From positions 310,001-374,000 of the forward strand of contig CAVSEV010000007.1 in NCBI GenBank assembly GCA_963727015.1: 64,000 bases of DNA. The letters run 5' to 3'. Numbering within the stretch: position 1 is the first letter of the stretch; every line of letters begins with the position of its first letter. This document shows, piece after piece, positions 32,529 through 40,115 of this stretch. The DNA comes from DATFVJ01 sp963727015. Lineage in GTDB: Bacteria > Actinomycetota > Actinomycetes > Streptosporangiales > Streptosporangiaceae. Both the position numbers and the translations under genes were made by a program. The notes below the pieces were generated by a model. The model ran no database searches. It saw only the letters and a list, made by a program, of their open reading frames with translations, and was not told where the DNA came from.

Positions 32529-34397
32529 TTGAGCGAGCCGTTCAATGACGCACCAGCCGATCCCAGCCGAGGCCAGCGTTGGCTGGCCCGGCTCGCGCTC
32601 GCGGCCGCCGCGGCCGCGGCGCTGGTGCTGCTGCTGTCCGGCGCCCTGCGGAGCATTACCGCGCTGCTCCTGGGTTTGGCGGGCCTGGCCATCGGCTGCG
32701 CGGCGGCATGGTGGTTCCTCGCCAACCGCGGCGTCCTGCGCTGGCTCGCGTCCGCGGTCCTGGTCGCCGCGCCGGTGTTCGTGACCGTCGTGTACGTCGT
32801 TGCCGGGTTGCTCTGGGAGGTCGCGCTCAGCGCCGTCCTCGCGGCCGGCGCCATCGCCGCCGGGCGCGCGGCGCTCAGCAGTGACCGCTCGCCGGCCATA
32901 CCGCGCGAATACGCGGCGCCGCCGCGGCAGCCTTTTGTGATCATGAATCCGAGGTCGGGCGGCGGGAAGGTCGGGAAGTTCGGGCTCAAGGACAAGGGAC
33001 TCGATCTCGAACCGACCACCCTCAGCAACTACCGGTACCGAATCGAGGTTCTCATTCTCCCGGCGTTCGGCAGCCGCGCCTTGAACGATCTTACTACCGA
33101 AGAAATAGCATCATGGGAGATGGAACTCGTGCGCCGGGGCTACGCCCGGCGCACAGCGCGGGACGCGCGATCAACGTTGATCACTGTCCTCAGTGACGCC
33201 GTTCCCCGGTACATCCAAAGCAATCCCGCACAACGGAGGCGAGGTAAGGGACGCAAGGGACAAAGCCGGATAGCCCGCGTGGAAAGCGCCGAGAAGATAT
33301 GGGCGACCCCACTCCAAGTACTCCTGATATCTGAACGATGCGCCGCCCTGTCGGGCCGGGATACCGACTTCGTCATGAATATCTACATGGCATACACCGG
33401 GGCCCGCTGGAGCGAGGTAATCGGCCTGCCGCCGGAATGCGTGCACGGCGATCAGGTTAGTATCGACTGGAAGCTCTACGAACTGAACGGCCGATTCTAC
33501 AAGGGCCGCCCCAAAGACGGATCAATCCGGCCTGCCGACTTGCCGCCTTTCCTAGCCCAGCTCCTTGCCGGCCACCTGGCAAGCTCACCGGATCTCAGAT
33601 GCACTTGCCGGGCCACCGAAGAACCATGGTGCCCTGGTCGCGAGTACGTGTTCCTCGGGCCCGGCCGCGGCCACTTCCGGCGCTCCAACTACAGCGAGCG
33701 CTTCTTCCGGCCCGCCGCCGACGGCTGGCACCCAGCGCGAGAGGGCAAGAACCGCCCACGCCCAGCGGTGCCGGTCCTGATAAAAGATTGCGAAGTCTTC
33801 CCGGGGCAGCCGGTTCCGCCATGGCCTGCAGCTACACCCGGGCAGGAGTTTGTGCCGCCCACCGGGCGCGGGTTCCCCCGGTACGTCAGCGACCAGCACA
33901 CCGGCCGCTGCCCCGCCTGCGAGCACGCGTGGCCACGGCGGCTCGACGGCAAGCTGACATCACACATGGCCCGTGAGGGCCGCTGTCCTGGCTCGGGGCA
34001 TGAGCCCGCCGCGGATGTGACACTGGCGTCATGGCTGCCGGTGCGTCACGGCCTGACGCCACACGGCTTGCGCCACGGCCATCAAACTTGGATGGATGAG
34101 GACGGCATCCCCGAGGTCCTGAAAACCGAACGGATGGGCCACGAGATGCCCGGCATGCACGGCGTCTACGGGCATGTGAGCCCCGCCATGCGGGCAGACC
34201 TCAAGGCCGCTCTGCAACAGCGCTGGGAAAGCTCTCTGCGTGAACGTGCGCGGCTCCGCCCACGCTCCGCCGTCCCCGCTCTGGACACTCTGCTGGCCGC
34301 CCAGACGGCCGCCCCGGTCAAGATCCGCTCCTATCTCGCTCCCAAAACCGGGCACCGGGGGAGGGGCGAGCGCCGGAGGAAACCGTGGGTGACCTGA
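32529..34397 (+). CDS. chimeric ORF: diacylglycerol-kinase-like N-terminus fused to a tyrosine recombinase
   Basis: 622 aa from a TTG at 32529, preceded by AAGGAG. Residues ~20-120 carry several hydrophobic helices (LALAAAAAAALVLLLSGALR and others). Residues ~137-153 read IMNPRSGGGKVGKFGLK, the first strand and P-loop of DAGK-type lipid kinases. Near residue 155 it switches in frame to integrase sequence GLDLEPTTLSNYRYRIEVL. The recombinase core is complete: TGARWSEV (Arg), HGLRHGHQTW (His, Arg), MGHEMPGMHGVYGHV (His, Tyr). The usual arm-binding N-terminus of the integrase is missing. Whether the membrane-leading chimera is expressed or active is unknown. A GTG-started methyltransferase relic overlaps its 3' end. 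Confidence 0.75.
   Translation: MSEPFNDAPADPSRGQRWLARLALAAAAAAALVLLLSGALRSITALLLGLAGLAIGCAAAWWFLANRGVLRWLASAVLVAAPVFVTVVYVVAGLLWEVALSAVLAAGAIAAGRAALSSDRSPAIPREYAAPPRQPFVIMNPRSGGGKVGKFGLKDKGLDLEPTTLSNYRYRIEVLILPAFGSRALNDLTTEEIASWEMELVRRGYARRTARDARSTLITVLSDAVPRYIQSNPAQRRRGKGRKGQSRIARVESAEKIWATPLQVLLISERCAALSGRDTDFVMNIYMAYTGARWSEVIGLPPECVHGDQVSIDWKLYELNGRFYKGRPKDGSIRPADLPPFLAQLLAGHLASSPDLRCTCRATEEPWCPGREYVFLGPGRGHFRRSNYSERFFRPAADGWHPAREGKNRPRPAVPVLIKDCEVFPGQPVPPWPAATPGQEFVPPTGRGFPRYVSDQHTGRCPACEHAWPRRLDGKLTSHMAREGRCPGSGHEPAADVTLASWLPVRHGLTPHGLRHGHQTWMDEDGIPEVLKTERMGHEMPGMHGVYGHVSPAMRADLKAALQQRWESSLRERARLRPRSAVPALDTLLAAQTAAPVKIRSYLAPKTGHRGRGERRRKPWVT
34152..34239 (+). repeat. direct repeat unit 1 (integrase 3' segment)
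   Basis: 88 bp within the integrase, covering the active-site Tyr codon and following helix, repeated at 35451-35538 with only a few mismatches. Confidence 0.85.
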
Positions 34398-35386
34398 TTT
34401 GCCTGGAGATCTGCGCCGACGCCGGAGGTCAGTCACTCGGCCTGGAACAGGCAGGGTTTACCCACAAAGCCGCGGTCGAGCTTTGACCCGGACGCATCGA
34501 GACCCTCCAGCTCAACCGCGGCTCCGCTTGGACAATCGTCGAAGACGATGTTCACAACCTGGACGGGCGCGCTTACACGGGCATCGACCTGTTCTCCGGA
34601 GGCGTGCCCTGCCCACCGTTCTCCATCGCCGGGAAGCAGCTTGGCCAGGATGCTGACCGCGACCTGTTCCCACAGGCGCTTCGGCTGATCGAGGAAACCG
34701 GCCCGCGCGCCGTCCTGCTGGAGAACGTGCGGGGGCTTGCCACCCGCCGCTTCGACGGCTACCGGACCAAGGTAGTGGAGCACCTGCATGCTCTTGGCTA
34801 CCAGACGTGGTGGGACCTCGTGCAGGGCCGGCGAACACGGGTCCCCCAGCTGCGGCCCAGATTCGTGCTCATCGGTATGAAGGAGCCTTGGGCAGGACAC
34901 TTCCGGTGGCCGCAACCGTCTTCCCACCTACCGCCTACGGTCGACGATACGCTACATGACCTCATCAGCGAGCGTGGCTGGCCAGGCGCAGACGAGTGGC
35001 GGAACCGTGCGCGGGGCATCGCGCCGACCATCGTTGGCGGCAGCAAGAAGCATGGTGGCCCCGATCTGGGTCCCACCCGGGGCGCGCGAAGCATGGAAGA
35101 AGCTAGGAGTCGACGGGCCTCGGTGTCGCCGATGAACCACCTGGGCCGGACTTCCCAATCCGCCACAGGCCCAAGCTGACCACCCGCAGGGTCGCGGCTC
35201 CAGGGCTTTCCCAATACCTGGGAGTTTTCGGGACGCAAGACAGCGGCTTACCGACAGGTCGGCAACGCGTTCCCGCCCCCGGTGGCTAAGGCCTTGGGCG
35301 AGGCAATCGGTGACGCGCTGAACGCGACCACCTCGGTACCATCAGCCACCGGCCTCGGGCACCATGCAAGCCTCGCCGCAGATTGA
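34385..35386 (+). pseudogene. C5-cytosine DNA methyltransferase, decayed
   Basis: A GTG at 34385 overlaps the integrase end by 13 bp. Motifs in order: CADAGGQSLGLEQAGF (motif I, AdoMet binding), GGVPCPPFSIAGKQ (motif IV with the catalytic Cys), LLENVRGL (motif VI, ENV), VPQLRPRFVLIGM (motif VIII), and, after further frame changes, LQGFPNTWEF and YRQVGNAFPPPVAKALGEAI (motifs IX-X). A TGA interrupts the frame after AAVEL (34486), and at least two frameshifts lie between 35080 and 35220. All the parts of a Dcm-like enzyme are present, but no single frame is intact. A cognate restriction gene is not seen. Confidence 0.8.
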
Positions 35387-35851
35387 ACGTCCAGAGTTGC
35401 TCCCAACGCCATGATCGAGCACAGCAGCCAGATTGTGCTGTGGAAGGGGCGGCATGCACGGCGTCTATGGGCATGTGAGCCCCGCCATGCGGGCAGACTT
35501 CAGGGCCGCTCTGCAACAGCGCTGGGGAAGCTCTCTGCTGTTACGCGTTCATTCGGTATGAATGCCGAACGTCACCCGAATGGATATGGAGTGATCGGAT
35601 GAGCCTGATTGAAATCCCGGGGCGATGCTCACGACGACGCGGTGGTGCTCGCCGCGACGGCTCCCTTCGGCCAGGACCGGACCTGCCGGACACCTGACTT
35701 ACCTGCCCAGGCACTGGCGTTTCGTTCCCGTGGCCGCTCATAACTGGCCGGTCTGCGTGACTGCCGGTGGTTTGGAACAACACAACCGGACCCAGGAAAT
35801 CCTGTTGGCGCTGGCATCGTCCGTTTGAGCGGCGCGAGGGAGAATCCTGGA
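35387..35851. other. intergenic with integrase duplicate
   Basis: About 465 bp between the methyltransferase relic and the NhaA gene. It contains the 88-bp integrase repeat at 35451-35538. A frame near 35630 reads HDDAVVLAATAPFGQD, faintly like the end of a PP2C/SpoIIE phosphatase, but it is too short to call. Confidence 0.4.
35451..35538 (+). repeat. direct repeat unit 2 (orphan integrase 3' segment)
   Basis: Near-copy of 34152-34239, offset by 1,299 bp, retaining codons for MHGVYGHVSPAMRAD. It stands outside any open recombinase gene and marks a second integrase tail, either from a tandem element or from a local duplication enclosing the methyltransferase relic. Confidence 0.85.
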
Positions 35852-37765
35852 GTGACTGAGTCCAATGCGCCGGCCTCGCCGTTTTCGCTGCGCACGGTGT
35901 GGACGCGGAGCCTGCAGACGCCGCTTCGCCAGTTCCTGCGCACCGAGACTGGCAGTGCAGCGGTTCTGCTGGGCGCCACGCTCGCGGCACTGGCCTGGGC
36001 CAACATCGACCCGTCCGGATATGCGGCGACCTGGCACACCGAGCTGGTGATCCGGTCCGGCACGAGAGGCCTGGCAGATAGCTGGCAGGGCTTCGTGAAT
36101 TCCGGGCTGATGGCGTTCTTCTTCTTGGTCGCCGGCCTGGAGGCGCGGCGCGAGTTCGATATGGGCGAGCTACGTGAGCGACGGCGGCTGGCGCTGCCCC
36201 TGGTGGTCGCCCTGGGCGGGATAGTTGCGCCGATCGCGATCTACCTGGCCATCAACTTCGGCCGCTCATCAGCGGCCGGCTGGGGCGCGGCCATGTCCAC
36301 GGACACAGCATTCGCGCTCGGCGTGCTGGCCCTGGTCGGTCCAGGCGTCCCCGACCGGGTGCGCACCTACCTGCTCACGTTCGCGCTCGTCGATGACGTG
36401 GCCGGGATCGTGGTCATCGCGCTGGCGTATAGCGGCCATATCGACCTGACCGCGCTGGCTGTCGGCCTTGCCATCCTCGGCGCGGTGATGGTGACGCGTC
36501 GGCAGGGTGTCCGCAACGGCGGGGCCTACCTGCTGCTAGGGCTGGCGGCCTGGATCGCGTTCTTTGAGTCCGGCGTCGACCCGGTGGTGGTCGGCTTGGC
36601 GATGGGCATGCTCGCCCTGGCCTACCCCGCCGCCCGCAGCGATCTGGAGCGGGCCTCTGAATCATTCCGGCTGTTCCGCGAGCAGCCGACCCCGGAACTG
36701 GCCCGCGACGCGCGGGAGAGCGTGCGGACGGCGCTCTCGCCAAACGACCGGCTGCAGCAGCTGTTCCATCCCTGGACGAGCTACCTGATCGTGCCGTTGT
36801 TCGCCTTGGCGAACGCGGGGATCACCGTCAGCGGCAGCCTCCTCGCCCGCGCTTACACCTCGCCGATCACGCTCGGGATCCTGCTCGGCTACGTAGTGGG
36901 GAAGCCGGCCGGCACCGTCGGCGCGGCCTGGCTGCTGGCCCGGATCAGCCGCGGCCGGATCCGCCCGCCGGTCGGCTGGGCGGCGGTGGGCGGCGCCGGG
37001 GCGATCGCGGGTATCGGCTTCATCGTGTCCCTGCTGATCGCCTCGCTCGCCTTTCAGGGCACGCAGCTGGTCGAGGCGAAGGTAGGTGTCCTGTCCGCCG
37101 CGTTGTGCGCGTCGGCCGTGACCTGGGTCGTCTTCCGGCTCACCGCGATGCTGCCGAAACGGCTGCGGCTCCGCGCGCTACTTGGCACCACCGAAACCAT
37201 CATCGACCTGGCGGTGCCAGTCGATCCGGACAGCGACCACGTGCGCGGCCCGGACCGGGCACCGGTCACGCTCGTGGAGTACGGCGACTTCGAATGCCCT
37301 TACTGCGGTCAGGCCGAGCCTGTAGTCCGGGAGCTACTGGCCGACTACGGCGACCTGCGCTACGTGTGGCGGCACCTGCCGCTCACTGACGTGCACCCGC
37401 ACGCGCTGCTCGCAGCCGAGGGCACCGAGGCCGCGGCCAAGCAGGGCAAGTTCTGGCAGATGCACGACCAGTTGCTTGATCACCAGGGTGCGCTGACGGC
37501 CAAGGACCTGATCCGTTATGCAGGCGAGCGTGGCCTGGACATCGAACGGTTCACCCGCGACCTGCGCAATCATGCCGGGGCAGCCAAGATCGCCGCGGAC
37601 GTGGACTCCGCCGACCTGAGCGGCGTCTCGGGCACGCCCACGTTCTTCGTCAACGGCAAGCGGCACCACGGCGCCTACGACATCGGCACGCTCTCGGACG
37701 CGGTGCGATCGGCCAGGGCACGCGTCCTGATCACCTCGAGCAGGCAGCCACGGCGCGCATCCTGA
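35852..37765 (+). CDS. nhaA: NhaA-type Na+/H+ antiporter fused to a DsbA-like thioredoxin domain
   Basis: 637 aa; the GTG at 35852 follows GAGGGAGAATCC, and an upstream TTG at 35825 is less likely. Residues ~25-430 are NhaA: WQGFVNSGLMAFFFLVAGLE, AMSTDTAFALGVLALVG, and FALVDDVAGIVVIALAYSG with the ion-binding Asp-Asp pair near 180. A GKPAG...GIGFIVSLLIASLAF region closes the antiporter. Residues ~440-630 are a DsbA-type Thioredoxin_4 domain with FECPYCGQ (Cys482, Cys485), the helical insert, and the cis-Pro loop VSGTPTFFVNG. It is a plasma-membrane antiporter exchanging Na+/Li+ for H+. The topology implied by the fused redox domain is unresolved. Confidence 0.9.
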   Translation: MTESNAPASPFSLRTVWTRSLQTPLRQFLRTETGSAAVLLGATLAALAWANIDPSGYAATWHTELVIRSGTRGLADSWQGFVNSGLMAFFFLVAGLEARREFDMGELRERRRLALPLVVALGGIVAPIAIYLAINFGRSSAAGWGAAMSTDTAFALGVLALVGPGVPDRVRTYLLTFALVDDVAGIVVIALAYSGHIDLTALAVGLAILGAVMVTRRQGVRNGGAYLLLGLAAWIAFFESGVDPVVVGLAMGMLALAYPAARSDLERASESFRLFREQPTPELARDARESVRTALSPNDRLQQLFHPWTSYLIVPLFALANAGITVSGSLLARAYTSPITLGILLGYVVGKPAGTVGAAWLLARISRGRIRPPVGWAAVGGAGAIAGIGFIVSLLIASLAFQGTQLVEAKVGVLSAALCASAVTWVVFRLTAMLPKRLRLRALLGTTETIIDLAVPVDPDSDHVRGPDRAPVTLVEYGDFECPYCGQAEPVVRELLADYGDLRYVWRHLPLTDVHPHALLAAEGTEAAAKQGKFWQMHDQLLDHQGALTAKDLIRYAGERGLDIERFTRDLRNHAGAAKIAADVDSADLSGVSGTPTFFVNGKRHHGAYDIGTLSDAVRSARARVLITSSRQPRRAS

Positions 37766-38116
37766 TCCCTTCAGGCGGCCTGCAGGCAACGCCACGTAGC
37801 TGCGGTGGACTGGGTGGACTGATGGCACGGCACACGCTGACCATCATCAACGGGTTTGCCGTCTTCCATGCCGTATACACCACACTCGGCTTCGGCAAGC
37901 GCCTGGCGTTCGCCGGCTACCACCACACCACCGTGATCCCCGTCAATACCCTCGCCACCGTCATCGTCGCGACCGCGGTGGCCGCCTGCACCGGGCTGAT
38001 CCTGCTGCTTTCTGGCGGCCCGCCCCAGCCATGCCGGTCCACCCGCACCGGGCCGCTGATCTCGCCAACGGAATGAAGATGATCTCGCGGCGCTGCCTGG
38101 GGCGATGACGGTGAAA
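37766..38116. other. intergenic between NhaA and antiporter leader
   Basis: About 350 bp. The only candidate coding frame is the weak ORF at 37822-38076. Confidence 0.35.
37822..38076 (+). CDS. doubtful small membrane protein
   Basis: 84 codons with one convincing hydrophobic helix (TLATVIVATAVAACTGLILL) and an aromatic/His-rich start (FHAVYTTLGFGKRLAF). No ribosome site precedes the ATG and I recognise no family. It follows NhaA by 56 bp on the same strand and could be a relic or a chance frame. Confidence 0.25.
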   Translation: MARHTLTIINGFAVFHAVYTTLGFGKRLAFAGYHHTTVIPVNTLATVIVATAVAACTGLILLLSGGPPQPCRSTRTGPLISPTE

Positions 38117-38269
38117 TGTCTTACAGTGGGCGATAGTAGCCAGGAGGCTTGGTTGGCCCCTGTCTCTCATCCGCACGTGAGGGAGCCGGATTTGGGCAGG
38201 TGGCCAGCAGCGGCTGCCGGGGACGGTGCAGCGAGGTCAGCCTGGTCCTGGCGCGGGGATTGACACAGC
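38117..38269 (+). promoter_or_regulatory. conserved leader (copy A) upstream of the CaCA antiporter
   Basis: The ~100 nt starting TACAGTGGGCGAT, then GCCAGGAGGCTTGGTTGGC (hairpin 1), a second hairpin CTCTCA...TGAGGGAG, and GGGCAGGTGGCCAG align well with 49708-49800; hairpin 1 also matches 63874-63894. Variation inside hairpin 1 keeps a foldable form, which suggests an RNA-level element such as a riboswitch or attenuator. No family assigned. Confidence 0.55.
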
Positions 38270-39847
38270 ATGCCGGTTGCCGTTGCATGGTTCGCGTTTC
38301 TGGCCGGGACGCTGGTCAGCCTGATCACCAGTTTCGTGCTCGTGTCCCGGCTGGAGCGCGTCGGTGAGCGCCTAGGGTTTTCTGAGGCACTGCTTGGCAT
38401 GGTTGCGGCGCTGGCGGCCGATGCGCCGGAGATCACTGCCGCTGCCACTGCGGTTGCCCACCATGAGCAGCGCGTGGGCGCGGGGGTGATCGTCGGCTCG
38501 AATGTGTTCAATCTCGCTGCCCTGCTGGGCCTTGGCGCCCTCGTGGCCGGCCGGATCAGTTTGCACCGTAAGGTGGTGGTGCTCGGCGGGGCGGTGGCCA
38601 TCTGGGTGGCGGGGGTGTGCCTGGCCGTCGTGGCCGGCGCGCTGCCGGCGGCCGCTGGCTTGGTCCTGGCGCTGGCCGCCGTGGCGCTGTACGTGTTTGT
38701 CCTCGGCGCTGGCCGCCGCGGCCTCGAGCGCCTGCCGCTGCCACAGCGATGGATCACCTGGCTGCGATCCGCCGTGTCCGAGGAGGAACTGGAGCTTGAG
38801 GCCGCTATCCGGCCACGGCGGGGAAGGTGGCCGGACGCGGTGGCCGCCGTGGCAGCGCTGGTGGTGGTGGTCGCCGCCAGCGTGACGATGGAGCGGGCCG
38901 CCTCCGCCCTTGGCAGCCGGTACGCAGTCCCGGAGATCGTGGTCGGCGGCCTGGTGCTGGCGGCCGTGACCAGCCTGCCGAACGCGGTCGCGGCGGTGTA
39001 CCTGGCGGCCCGTGGCCGCGGGGCCGCGACGCTGAGCACGGCGCTGAACAGCAACACGCTCAACGTCACCGCGGGCCTGCTGGTGCCCGCGGCGGTGGTG
39101 GGGCTGGGCGGACCGTCCAGCCAGGCTCTGCTGATCACCGTCTGGTATGCCGTCCTTACGGTTGCGGTGCTAGCGTTCGCCTACCGCGACCGGGGAATCA
39201 GCCGGGGCACCGGCCTGCTGGTCATCGCCGCTTATGCCGCGTTCACCTTGTCGGTGCTCGCGAGCGCGGATGAGATTTCACCGGACACCGCTCTGCTGCC
39301 GGTGCTCAGCGCGGCGACTGCTGTGGTGGTGGGGTTCTGGGCGGCCGTCGCCCGCCGCGCGCGAGCGGCCGGGGCAGCAGGAATCATGCCGTCTGCTCAT
39401 CCGCTTGGCGGCGGCGCCGGGCGGACGTCTGCAGGATCAGCTGAGGCGGCGCGCAACGGGCAGCTCTGTCACGGCATCGTTTTGCGGGCGGCAGTCCGGC
39501 CTGCGTCCCCGCTGGGCCGCGAGGCGCTGCTGCCAGGCTGGACGGTCGGGCGGCTGTGGGCACTCGGCCTCGGCTTGTCAGTACTCGTCGCCGCCACCGA
39601 CGCCGTGCTCGGTCATCGCATCGTGCTGATCGGGCTTCTCATCGTCGGCCCATGCTGTGCGCTTCTGACCGGGCGATGGGTGCCCACCGGGCTCACCGGC
39701 CTGTGGGTGATCGGCCTGGCGATCGTTCTTGGCGTGCCCGACGGCATCTGGGGCACGACGATGCACCTGGCCTTCCTCGGCGCGGTCGCCGCAGTCGCCG
39801 TGGCCAACACGCTGGCAGCCGCCGTGATCAGGCACGTCAGGCCGTAG
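38270..39847 (+). CDS. CaCA-type cation/proton antiporter fused to a C-terminal membrane domain
   Basis: 525 aa from the ATG at 38270. Alpha-1 repeat (residues ~40-90): AALAADAPEITAAATAVAHH with the conserved Glu, then IVGSNVFNLAALLGLGAL. Alpha-2 repeat (~235-275): VTSLPNAVAAVYLAARGRG, then LNSNTLNVTAG; here the usual acidic residue of T-S-x-P-E is Asn. After a hydrophilic linker (~370-420), residues ~425-525 form a four-helix domain, LIGLLIVGPCCALLTGRWVP then GLWVIGLAIVLGVPDGIWG. I associate that domain with the N-terminus of SpoIIE/PP2C-type sensor phosphatases. Likely a Ca2+- or Na+-type exchanger with an added sensory or assembly module. A conserved leader precedes it, and a deletion relic of it lies at 49708-49969. 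Confidence 0.75.
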   Translation: MPVAVAWFAFLAGTLVSLITSFVLVSRLERVGERLGFSEALLGMVAALAADAPEITAAATAVAHHEQRVGAGVIVGSNVFNLAALLGLGALVAGRISLHRKVVVLGGAVAIWVAGVCLAVVAGALPAAAGLVLALAAVALYVFVLGAGRRGLERLPLPQRWITWLRSAVSEEELELEAAIRPRRGRWPDAVAAVAALVVVVAASVTMERAASALGSRYAVPEIVVGGLVLAAVTSLPNAVAAVYLAARGRGAATLSTALNSNTLNVTAGLLVPAAVVGLGGPSSQALLITVWYAVLTVAVLAFAYRDRGISRGTGLLVIAAYAAFTLSVLASADEISPDTALLPVLSAATAVVVGFWAAVARRARAAGAAGIMPSAHPLGGGAGRTSAGSAEAARNGQLCHGIVLRAAVRPASPLGREALLPGWTVGRLWALGLGLSVLVAATDAVLGHRIVLIGLLIVGPCCALLTGRWVPTGLTGLWVIGLAIVLGVPDGIWGTTMHLAFLGAVAAVAVANTLAAAVIRHVRP

Positions 39848-40115
39848 CCGGGCCGACGATCTGACGCCGTTCGAACATGAGCTGCGCCGCAAAGCTGGAC
39901 TGGGGTGATGACACATCCGACCGCGATGGAGATGTGGGGACTGGGTCGAACGATCCCAGCTTGGCTGGCGCGGCCCATGCTCACCTCAAACTGCCGGTGC
40001 TTGAGGTAACATTTGGGAGCGAAGCCATCAAATGGCGTCCCTGAACGTGAAGGGCCGACCATCCGCCCGCAGTCAAACCCGGGCTGGGGACGTCACGATA
40101 ACCGACCGCCAGCGG

